From contig CAZUGV010000007.1 in the NCBI GenBank assembly GCA_964620425.1, positions 1 to 64,000 of the forward strand: 64,000 bases of DNA. The letters are read 5' to 3'. Of this stretch, positions 1-6,403 are shown piece after piece; positions within the stretch are counted from its first letter, which is position 1, and each line of letters starts with the position of its first letter. The position numbers and the translations under genes are program-made. This DNA comes from DASXUG01 sp964620425. Its GTDB lineage: Bacteria > Pseudomonadota > Gammaproteobacteria > Burkholderiales > Methylophilaceae. The notes beneath the pieces are model-generated. The model was not told the DNA's origin, did no database searches, and saw only the letters and a program-made list of their open reading frames with translations.

Positions 1-247
1 AGTCAACAACGTAGCGTCTGGCTTAGGCAACTACGGTTACATCGCGGCTATCGAATCTTAAGGCGACATGGTTGAAATGGGCGTGTTAGACCCAACTAAA
101 GTGACACGTTCAGCATTGCAAAATGCAGCTTCAGTGGCTGGCTTAATGTTGACGACTGATTGCATGATCGCAGAACTACCAAAAGACGACGCACCAGCAA
201 TGGGTGGAGATATGGGTGGTATGGGTGGCATGGGCGGTATGATGTAA
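1..247 (+). CDS. groL: GroEL chaperonin, C-terminal end, with an in-frame stop
   Basis: The last 80 or so codons of the 60-kDa chaperonin, open at the left edge. The C-terminal core DMVEMGVLDPTKVTRSALQ and the Gly-Gly-Met tail (GGMGGMGGMGGMM) identify GroEL. GroEL forms the double-ring cytosolic folding chamber with GroES. The reading frame contains a TAA at 59-61, where the family has Tyr (the E-Y-G-D-M region), so translation would stop about 62 residues early. The two codons just upstream that read Ile (GYIAAIES) are normally Asn and Thr. Three unusual substitutions within about 25 bases next to the edge suggest sequence error; a decayed second groEL copy is the alternative. Confidence 0.9.
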
Positions 248-375
248 TTTTTCAGCGGCGTCAAAGAGGTGATCGCCGCGTTGCATATCCTTGCCGTACA
301 AATCGTACTGCCTTCGGATATGCGCCTTGCGCTAACCTCTTTTACTTGCTGAAATGCCATAACCAGCGTTTCAAA

Positions 376-405
376 AAACACAACCCGCTTCGGCGGGTTG
401 TGTTT
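376..405 (+). terminator. Rho-independent terminator after groEL
   Basis: A perfect 13-bp inverted repeat (376-388 and 393-405) with a TTCG tetraloop and a T-rich 3' arm ending in TTT. It lies 130 bases after the groEL stop and closes the groES-groEL transcript. Confidence 0.85.
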
Positions 406-537
406 ATCTAAATCTGTTGATTCAGTTTTGATAACTCTATCTATTTATCTTTAGCGAGATTATTGGATATTGCTGTTTGACGTAAAACAAAGCGTCATTT
501 AGGATGGTTACTTTATGTTAGGCTCCTTTAAATAAAA

Positions 538-1149
538 ATGTCTAACGAAGAAACGAACAACATCGATCTAGGCGCTGCGCTTTCACAGGCTCAGTTTGAT
601 CCTCTATGGGCGGCGCGTGGTCATGCAATAAATTCCTATGCATCCATAGAGCAATCTCTATGTTTTCTTCTCTCGATAGTCGGGAAAATGGAGCCTGAAG
701 TAGCACATATCATATTCTTCAGGATAAACAACTCTAGGGCTCGATTGGAGATGATTGAAACCCTTCTAGCAAGAATCTATGAAGGGAAATATGAAAAATT
801 TTGGACGTCGTTCAAAAAGCTCATAGCCCCACTAGACCAAAAACGCAACAACATAGTTCATTGGTTTGTTGTAAGTAATATCGGCGATCATGCGTCGGTG
901 CAGCTCACCCTTAGGCCGGCTGGGTTTCACTATGACTTCTCAAACAAAAAAGAAATAAACCTTCAAGAGCTGCATCAATTTATTCGCATGTGTGATTTTG
1001 CGTCTCGGTTGTGCAATTGCTTTTGTATATACCTTAGCCCCCCTGAGCCATTGACGCAATCTGACATGCACGACCCCTGGGCGGAAGTCTTTTCTCGAGC
1101 TATTCCATCGCCGCTGCCCTCAGACTTCCCGATTCAGCCGCGCACCTAA
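538..1149 (+). CDS. Hypothetical protein with HEPN-like motif
   Basis: A 203-residue soluble protein that I cannot place in a named family. The visible features are a helical segment with conserved-looking SYASIEQSL, a central FFRINNSRARLEMIE stretch and, at residues 103-108, R-N-N-I-V-H followed by Trp. That fits the R-x4-H signature of HEPN-fold proteins, many of which are RNases linked to toxin or defence systems. No signal peptide or membrane segment is seen. It stands alone, with its own intergenic region on both sides and no obvious nucleotidyltransferase (MNT) or antitoxin partner next to it, although a CopG-type antitoxin gene faces it about 70 bases downstream. HEPN activity is an inference from one short motif. 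Confidence 0.65.
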   Translation: MSNEETNNIDLGAALSQAQFDPLWAARGHAINSYASIEQSLCFLLSIVGKMEPEVAHIIFFRINNSRARLEMIETLLARIYEGKYEKFWTSFKKLIAPLDQKRNNIVHWFVVSNIGDHASVQLTLRPAGFHYDFSNKKEINLQELHQFIRMCDFASRLCNCFCIYLSPPEPLTQSDMHDPWAEVFSRAIPSPLPSDFPIQPRT

Positions 1150-1171
1150 GCGCGGATTGCGAGCACGGTAG

Positions 1172-1196
1172 GGCGGATTAGCTTGCGTAATCCGCC
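1172..1196. repeat. REP-like palindrome, GGCGGATTA type
   Basis: A 9-bp perfect inverted repeat, GGCGGATTA and TAATCCGCC, around a GCTTGCG centre, in the gap between two convergent genes. A related, slightly diverged palindrome occurs at 15569-15594. The form resembles dispersed extragenic palindromes and could also act as a bidirectional transcript-end hairpin. Confidence 0.6.
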
Positions 1197-1215
1197 GCAT
1201 GTAAACTTTCTCAAA

Positions 1216-1479
1216 CTACGCCAGCTTCTCATCAATCCAAATTTTGACCAATGATTGATAAGGCACATCTTTTTTATTAGCGGCAACATTTAATTTTTCT
1301 AACATATCGACAGGTAGACGAATAGAAATAGCCTTGGTGGTTGGTTTTAAATTGGGTAAGCGCACATTTTTTGCCTTTGTCCAATCGACATAATCCACAC
1401 TGTCTTGGTTTTCCCAAAACGCGCGCTCTTCTTGCTCATTAGCAAACTTGGGTAACACTTTATTGGTTGGCTTGGCCAT
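1216..1479 (-). CDS. CopG-family antitoxin (BrnA-like), no visible toxin
   Basis: An 87-residue protein of the CopG antitoxin family (the BrnA/COG3514 type). The N-terminal part, LPKFANEQEERAFWE followed by DYVDW, and the C-terminal ribbon-helix-helix region ISIRLPVDMLEKLNVAA are typical. ATG at 1479 is chosen because AGGAG (reverse complement of 1490-1494) lies ten bases upstream; an in-frame extension to 1593 lacks such a site. The family normally represses its own operon and neutralises a BrnT-type RNase encoded just upstream. Here no intact toxin frame is present between this gene and fklB, so it may be an orphan antitoxin or stray regulator. Confidence 0.8.
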   Translation of the reverse strand: MAKPTNKVLPKFANEQEERAFWENQDSVDYVDWTKAKNVRLPNLKPTTKAISIRLPVDMLEKLNVAANKKDVPYQSLVKIWIDEKLA

Positions 1480-1644
1480 AAAATTGCCGCTCCTTTTTAT
1501 GCATATCTCGCGCTGAAAATTAACTTTAAAGCTGACTAACACTATTGCAAAACCTATCAATCTGAGTTTTGTTTTATCGCCATTCTCCGTCATAATTACG
1601 GGTTATGCCGCACACGGCTATTCTCAACAACGAAAGAAAACATA

Positions 1645-2271
1645 ATGGCAAACACATTAGAAACCTTAACTCAGCGCTTAAGTTATATCTTGGGCGAAAA
1701 CATGGCGCGTCAACTCATGGGTGATGGGTTGGAATTAGATACTGAGGCTTTTATTCTCGCGCTGAATGACGTGATGGCGGGTAGCCCTTCACGTTTGACG
1801 GATGCGGAAAAAAGAACGACGATTGATGAAGTACAAAAGGTTAGCCAAGAAAAACAACGGGCGATGCAAGCTGAGCAATCCGCAAAAAACAAGGCGGAAG
1901 GCGCGGCTTATTTGGCTGAAAATGCTAAAAAAGAAGGGGTCATCACTACAGATAGCGGTTTGCAATACAAATCATTGGTGGCTGGCGCTGGCGCAAAACC
2001 GAGCAAAAGTGATCGCGTAAAAGTGCATTACAAAGGCACTTTGATTGATGGTACGGTGTTTGATAGTTCTTATGATCGCGGCGAGCCGATTGTTTTTCCT
2101 GTGACGGGCGTAATCGCTGGTTGGGTGGAAGGCTTGCAGTTAATGACTGTGGGTAGTAAGTTTGAGTTGGTGATTCCTTCAAACTTGGCTTATGGCGCAA
2201 ATGGCAGTGGCCCTGTGATTGGTGCAGATGCGACTTTGATTTTTGAAGTGGAATTATTGGGCATCGAGTAA
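1645..2271 (+). CDS. fklB: FKBP-type peptidyl-prolyl isomerase (FklB-like)
   Basis: A 208-residue peptidyl-prolyl cis-trans isomerase. Residues 1-90 are the helical FKBP N-terminal dimerisation domain. Residues about 110-208 form the FKBP catalytic domain with VHYKGTLIDGTVFDSSYDRG, GWVEGLQLM and LAYGANGSG, which line the active-site pocket. Length and organisation match E. coli FklB (206 residues). There is no signal peptide, so it should be cytoplasmic. It is transcribed alone, divergently from the CopG-type gene, and is followed by a hairpin at 2288-2303. Confidence 0.9.
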   Translation: MANTLETLTQRLSYILGENMARQLMGDGLELDTEAFILALNDVMAGSPSRLTDAEKRTTIDEVQKVSQEKQRAMQAEQSAKNKAEGAAYLAENAKKEGVITTDSGLQYKSLVAGAGAKPSKSDRVKVHYKGTLIDGTVFDSSYDRGEPIVFPVTGVIAGWVEGLQLMTVGSKFELVIPSNLAYGANGSGPVIGADATLIFEVELLGIE

Positions 2272-2287
2272 AATGTGTGCCTAGCGT

Positions 2288-2307
2288 GGGTGGCTTGCCA
2301 CCCTTTT
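2288..2307 (+). terminator. Probable terminator after fklB
   Basis: A GGGTGG and CCACCC stem with a CTTG loop, followed by TTTT, 17 bases after the fklB stop. The sequence also resembles the GTGGGTAA palindromes at 15214 and 17472, so it may be a member of that dispersed family recruited as a terminator. Confidence 0.55.
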
Positions 2308-2373
2308 GGCGCATAAAAGTAAGTGGTCGCTATCTTTTAAAGTACATTTCTTTAAGAAAGTGAAGGCTGAGCA

Positions 2374-3174
2374 ATGGATAGTGTGATTTATAGCCACAGT
2401 AGTCTGCTAGTTGCTTTTGTGTTGTTTATGCTCATGTTTTTGGCAATAGAGCTGGGCTTTAGAGCAGCTAAGTCAATGAGAAAGCGTTTGCCAGAATCTT
2501 ATTGTGCAGAGATAGATTCTGTGCAAACCTCGTTACTTGGGTTATTGGCGCTGTTGATTGCTTTTACCTTCTCTATGGCGTTACAGCGTTATGATAGCCG
2601 CAGCGATGCGGTGGTTGATGAAGCCAACGCGATAGGCACAACGTATCTGCGTACACAATTGTTGCCTATTGAGAATCAAGCTGACATCCAGCTAGCCTTG
2701 CGTCATTATGTCGATTTGCGCGTCAAAGCCAGTATATTGCCGCTCAATCGAGAAACCGAACTTGATCAACTGTCTGATGAGGCTAATTCTGCGCTCGATC
2801 AACTTTGGCAGTACACCATGAAGCAAGTGCCCGCTAACGCTAACCCAGCGACTATCGGTCTATTTGTTCAATCGCTTAATGAGATGATTGATTCATTTGG
2901 TCGCCGTAGTGCTGTTATCGAGCGACATGTGCCAGACGCAGTGTTAGCTTTGCTGACGATAGTTTTTACCATGACCAGTATTGTGATTGGCTATAGCGCA
3001 GGCATTAGGCAACAAAGGCCTTCTAAAATCACTTGCCTCATGGTTTTGCTGATTGTTATGCTGGTGTACGCGATTCTGGATCTTGATCATCCCAGACAAG
3101 GTTTGATAAAAGTAAGTCAAAAGCCGTTACTCGACTTGCAGACGAGTCTTCATCAAGTCATTCATTCGCATTAA
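2374..3174 (+). CDS. DUF4239/bestrophin-like membrane protein
   Basis: A 266-residue inner-membrane protein. Hydrophobic segments are visible at about 10-30, 53-72, 190-210 and 216-235, which places a roughly 115-residue hydrophilic domain between two pairs of helices. The stretch SVQTSLLGLLALLIAFTFSM, followed by DEANAIGTTYLR, is characteristic of the DUF4239 (bestrophin-like) family. The biochemical role of the family is not established; a channel or sensor function would be speculation. The gene has its own Shine-Dalgarno (GAAAGTGAAGG region) and stands alone between fklB and an esterase gene. Confidence 0.75.
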   Translation: MDSVIYSHSSLLVAFVLFMLMFLAIELGFRAAKSMRKRLPESYCAEIDSVQTSLLGLLALLIAFTFSMALQRYDSRSDAVVDEANAIGTTYLRTQLLPIENQADIQLALRHYVDLRVKASILPLNRETELDQLSDEANSALDQLWQYTMKQVPANANPATIGLFVQSLNEMIDSFGRRSAVIERHVPDAVLALLTIVFTMTSIVIGYSAGIRQQRPSKITCLMVLLIVMLVYAILDLDHPRQGLIKVSQKPLLDLQTSLHQVIHSH

Positions 3175-3244
3175 ATGTCCGCAGTAAATGGTCACTTTCC
3201 AATAAGTGTTAGCTCCTTTTTATTAAGAATTTTATTCCGTATTT

Positions 3245-4003
3245 ATGCAATTACATTACCAAACACTAGGTGAAGGCCAGCCGCTTATATTGCTACACGG
3301 TTTGTTTGGTGCGAGCAATAACTGGGGCGTGGTGGCAAAATATTTTTCGCAATATTTTCAGGTCATTAGCGTGGATTTACGTAATCATGGCAATTCACCG
3401 CACAGTGAATCGCAAACCTATGCTGATATGGCGGCTGACATTATTGAGTTGTGTGATGCGCTTAATTTAAATACAGTGCATTTGCTAGGGCATTCTCTCG
3501 GTGGCAAAGTCGCCATGCAGTTTGCAACACAATTTCCAGCGCGGGTTGAAAAGTTAATCGTGGTTGATATGGCGATGCGTGCTTATGCCGATGCGCATAC
3601 GCATTTGATGGATGCAATGCTGGCAGTAGACCTTACTACCATGCGCACGCGCAATGCGGTTGATTCAGAATTAAGCGCTGCGATTAGCGATACACAAATT
3701 AGGCAGTTTTTGCTGATGAATTTGGTGAAAATTGATGACCAATTAACATGGCGAATCAACTTGCCAGCATTAAAGACGAATTATCCAGCCTTGCAACAAG
3801 GGGTATGCGAATCTGCGCAGTATGATAAAGCCTGTTTATTTATTCGTGGTGAGCGCAGTGATTACGTGAGTGATAATGCCATCACGCATATCAAAAAACA
3901 TTTCACTCAAGCTCAATTTGCAAGCCTGCCCACTGGCCACTGGGTACATGCAGAACAGCCGCAAGCGTTTATCGCCGTTGTAGAGTCGTTTCTTAACGGC
4001 TAA
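3245..4003 (+). CDS. Alpha/beta hydrolase, YbfF-like esterase
   Basis: A 252-residue cytosolic alpha/beta hydrolase. The oxyanion region LLHGLFGASNNW near residue 20, the nucleophile elbow G-H-S-L-G-G near residue 84, the acid in the ERSDYVSD region and the C-terminal His in TGHWVHAEQP form a complete Ser-Asp-His triad. Closest in appearance is E. coli YbfF, an acyl-CoA/short-ester hydrolase; the substrate here is unknown. It sits 63 bases before ung on the same strand and may be cotranscribed with it. Confidence 0.8.
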   Translation: MQLHYQTLGEGQPLILLHGLFGASNNWGVVAKYFSQYFQVISVDLRNHGNSPHSESQTYADMAADIIELCDALNLNTVHLLGHSLGGKVAMQFATQFPARVEKLIVVDMAMRAYADAHTHLMDAMLAVDLTTMRTRNAVDSELSAAISDTQIRQFLLMNLVKIDDQLTWRINLPALKTNYPALQQGVCESAQYDKACLFIRGERSDYVSDNAITHIKKHFTQAQFASLPTGHWVHAEQPQAFIAVVESFLNG

Positions 4004-4066
4004 TTGATTGCGCAGGTTAGCCATTAGCGCTTTATAATCAGGATTTTCCATTTAGCAGTTTTTAAA

Positions 4067-4762
4067 ATGTCACCAGAAAAACAAGGTCAGTTGCATCCCT
4101 CTTGGCAAGCCGTGATTGGCGATGAGTTTGAAAAGCCATACATGCAAACTCTGCGTGACTTTTTAAAGCAGGAAAAAGCGGCTGGCAAAATTATCTATCC
4201 GCCTAGCCCGCTGATTTTTAATGCATTTAATCACACCCCATTTGAACAGGTGCGTGTGGTGATTATTGGGCAAGACCCGTATCACGGACAGGATAAAGAG
4301 CAACCGCAAGCACATGGTTTAAGTTTTTCCGTGCCACAAGGCGTGGCGTTGCCGCCTTCTCTGCTGAATATTTACAAAGAAATTTCTTCTGATTTAAATA
4401 TTCAAATGAGCCGAAACGGTGATTTAACACCTTGGGCGAACCAAGGGGTGTTGTTGCTAAATGCCACGCTCACGGTGGAGCAAGCTCAAGCAGGTTCGCA
4501 CCAAGGGCGTGGTTGGGAGGCGTTTACCGATGCCGCAATTACGGCGTTAAATGCGCACCGCGAAGGCTTGGTGTTTGTGTTATGGGGCAGTTACGCGCAG
4601 AAAAAAGGCGCGTTTATTGATGAGAAAAAACATTTAGTGTTGAAGTCAGTTCATCCTTCACCGCTTTCTGCGCATCGGGGCTTTTTTGGCAACCATCAAT
4701 TTTCCACCATCAATCGGTATTTAACTGAGCATGGTCAAACGCCGATTGATTGGCAGTTATAG
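4067..4762 (+). CDS. ung: Uracil-DNA glycosylase
   Basis: A 231-residue family-1 uracil-DNA glycosylase, which removes uracil from DNA to start base-excision repair. The water-activating motif G-Q-D-P-Y-H-G lies at residues 68-74 (catalytic Asp70). The uracil-binding LLLNATLTVE stretch and the DNA-intercalation motif H-P-S-P-L-S-A-H-R-G-F-F-G near residue 200 are both intact. Length matches E. coli Ung (229). It converges on aroG with only 15 bases between the stops. Confidence 0.95.
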   Translation: MSPEKQGQLHPSWQAVIGDEFEKPYMQTLRDFLKQEKAAGKIIYPPSPLIFNAFNHTPFEQVRVVIIGQDPYHGQDKEQPQAHGLSFSVPQGVALPPSLLNIYKEISSDLNIQMSRNGDLTPWANQGVLLLNATLTVEQAQAGSHQGRGWEAFTDAAITALNAHREGLVFVLWGSYAQKKGAFIDEKKHLVLKSVHPSPLSAHRGFFGNHQFSTINRYLTEHGQTPIDWQL

Positions 4763-4777
4763 TCTTACCCTTTAGGC

Positions 4778-5866
4778 TTACTCTTCGCCCGTGCCATCAT
4801 GTTGTTTACGGCGAGCACGCACCCCTTGCGCTAAGGTTTCTAGCAACACCAAGGTATCTTCCCAACCTAAACAGGCATCCGTAATAGATTTTCCGTATTC
4901 CAGCTCGCAACCTGGCGCATGGTCTTGGCGACCTTCATTCAGATGAGATTCCACCATTACGCCAAAAATGCGCTGATCGCCATCCGACATTTGTTGGGCG
5001 ACGCTTTCGGCCACTTGCATTTGCAATTTGTATTGGCGAGAGCTGTTTGAATGTGAGCAATCCACCATCACTTTAGCGGCTAAGCTAGCATCAGCCAGTA
5101 CTTTGCAAGCCTCGTTAATATTGGCTGCATCGTAGTTTGGCGTTTTGCCGCCCCGCAAAATGACATGGCAATCTTCATTGCCCGTGGTGGAGACAATCGC
5201 AGAATGACCTTCTTTGGTCACCGATAAAAAGTGGTGTGGGCTGGCGGCGGCCTTAATTGCATCTACTGCAATCCGCACATTGCCATCTGTACCGTTTTTA
5301 AAGCCGACTGGGCATGATAAGCCAGAAGCCAATTCGCGGTGAATTTGCGATTCTGTCGTGCGTGCGCCAATCGCGCCCCACGTGACTAAATCCGCCGTGT
5401 ATTGCGGGGTAATCGTATCTAAAAACTCGGTGGCGGCGGGCATGCCTAGCGCGTTCACTTCCAGCAAGAATTTACGCGCTAAGTGTAGACCTTCATTGAT
5501 GGCAAAACTGCCATCTAAAAAGGGGTCGTTAATTAAGCCTTTCCAACCAACGGTGGTGCGAGGTTTTTCAAAATACACACGCATCACAATCAGCAGGTCT
5601 TTGGCAAACTTGTGGTGCTGTTCGATTAAGCGTTTTGCGTATTCTATGCCCGCATCATGATGGTGTATGGAGCATGGGCCAATAATGACTAACAGGCGGT
5701 CATCCGCATTATGCAAAATGCTATGAATAGCCTTGCGGTGTGCCAAAATATTGTCAGAAATTTGTTCGCTAGTTTGTAGCTCGTTCAATAAATCAGAGGG
5801 TGGTCTTAGCTCTTTGATTTCCTTGATACGAACATCATCAGTGGCGATTTTTTTAATTGGGCTCAT
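4778..5866 (-). CDS. aroG: DAHP synthase, class I (AroG type)
   Basis: A 362-residue 3-deoxy-7-phosphoheptulonate synthase, which joins phosphoenolpyruvate and erythrose 4-phosphate in the first step of aromatic amino acid synthesis. GPCSIHHHDAG near residue 65, the YFEKPRTTVGWKGLINDP substrate site and VDCSHSNSSRQY (metal-binding Cys/His region) are intact. N-terminal residues of the feedback-inhibited E. coli isoforms are present in outline, but which aromatic acid inhibits it cannot be read. A perfect -10 box lies at 5904-5909 (minus strand), about 40 bases upstream. Confidence 0.95.
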   Translation of the reverse strand: MSPIKKIATDDVRIKEIKELRPPSDLLNELQTSEQISDNILAHRKAIHSILHNADDRLLVIIGPCSIHHHDAGIEYAKRLIEQHHKFAKDLLIVMRVYFEKPRTTVGWKGLINDPFLDGSFAINEGLHLARKFLLEVNALGMPAATEFLDTITPQYTADLVTWGAIGARTTESQIHRELASGLSCPVGFKNGTDGNVRIAVDAIKAAASPHHFLSVTKEGHSAIVSTTGNEDCHVILRGGKTPNYDAANINEACKVLADASLAAKVMVDCSHSNSSRQYKLQMQVAESVAQQMSDGDQRIFGVMVESHLNEGRQDHAPGCELEYGKSITDACLGWEDTLVLLETLAQGVRARRKQHDGTGEE

Positions 5867-5903
5867 GTTACTTACAAAGACGCATAAAAATTGATTAGGT
5901 CGT

Positions 5904-5909
5904 ATTATA
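5904..5909 (-). promoter_or_regulatory. aroG -10 box (TATAAT)
   Basis: A perfect TATAAT on the minus strand 38 bases before the aroG ATG; the -35 region is weak. It lies downstream of the small-RNA terminator at 6104-6143, which suggests aroG starts its own transcript rather than depending on read-through. Confidence 0.55.
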
Positions 5910-6023
5910 AGGTGCTGTCAGAACAATTACTTGACTATCACATACAATAATTTAGTTGAGATGCTTACTTTTAACCAATTTAAAAAGAAAATAGCAGAAA
6001 ACTTACAAATCAATTACAAATTA

Positions 6024-6053
6024 TTTACATTTTGATGCGATTCCGATTATACT
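6024..6053 (+). promoter_or_regulatory. Rightward sigma70-type promoter
   Basis: TTTACA at 6024-6029 and TATACT at 6048-6053, separated by 18 bases, predict a start near 6060. The transcript would run toward uvrD with a long leader and would be antisense to the small RNA encoded at 6104-6210. Confidence 0.55.
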
Positions 6054-6103
6054 GAGCGTTCCCTGAGCTACTGATTGATTGAAGCCCTTTACGTAGCTAA
6101 CGA

Positions 6104-6210
6104 ACAAAAAAATCCCCGATTAAAGGGGATAAAATCGGGGATTAAAAGCCTCATCAGATAAGGCTCCACGCTCAGGGAGGAGAAAGCGTGGGACGATGTT
6201 TAACGTCGTC
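6104..6210 (-). ncRNA. Candidate structured small RNA with a CUCCUCCC loop
   Basis: Read on the minus strand, four hairpins abut almost without unpaired bases. The 5' hairpin pairs 6210-6204 with 6198-6192. The second pairs 6191-6185 with 6172-6166 and has a 12-base loop containing CUCCUCCC. The third pairs 6165-6161 with 6151-6147. A terminator pairs 6143-6133 with 6121-6111 and is followed by seven U. An extended -10 (TGTCATAAT; hexamer 6216-6221) places the start at the foot of the first hairpin, giving about 106 nt. No reading frame of note lies inside. The loop could pair with Shine-Dalgarno sequences. I do not recognise a named family for it in betaproteobacteria. Confidence 0.7.
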
Positions 6211-6212
6211 GT

Positions 6213-6223
6213 GCAATTATGAC
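6213..6223 (-). promoter_or_regulatory. Extended -10 promoter of the small RNA
   Basis: The minus strand reads TGTCATAAT, a TG-extended -10 with five of six hexamer matches. The -35 region is poor, as expected for an extended -10 promoter. The predicted start (about 6209) coincides with the base of the first hairpin of the small RNA. Confidence 0.5.
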
Positions 6224-6403
6224 ACGGCCTTATTTATTTTAGTTCCCGCAAATAAACAGACTTTTCTCTGTTTATTCTCCATCTGATATAAATTCAACTA
6301 TAAATTCAACAAAAAGCAATTGATTTGGCTGGTTTTTTTAATTGCTTGCACGCATATCACAAAGTTACTTCTATAAAACTACGTGACCTGCGATAATTCA
6401 CCC

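Noticed and set aside
1480..1593. Upstream extension of the CopG-type gene or remnant BrnT toxin
   Set aside because: The extra 38 residues do not align convincingly with BrnT, and the better ribosome-binding site favours the start at 1479.
6059..6179. Plus-strand 6S-like RNA (closing stem, bubble, apical hairpin)
   Set aside because: The closing stem is only about 10 bp, there is no T-run after the 3' arm, and the length is short for 6S RNA. The minus-strand reading explains more of the hairpins and has a proper terminator.
6188..6280. Small leader peptide starting after GGGAGGAG (GTG at 6188 or ATG at 6196)
   Set aside because: The strong ribosome-binding-like sequence is the complement of the CUCCUCCC loop. 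The peptides are very short or Cys-rich without recognisable pattern.
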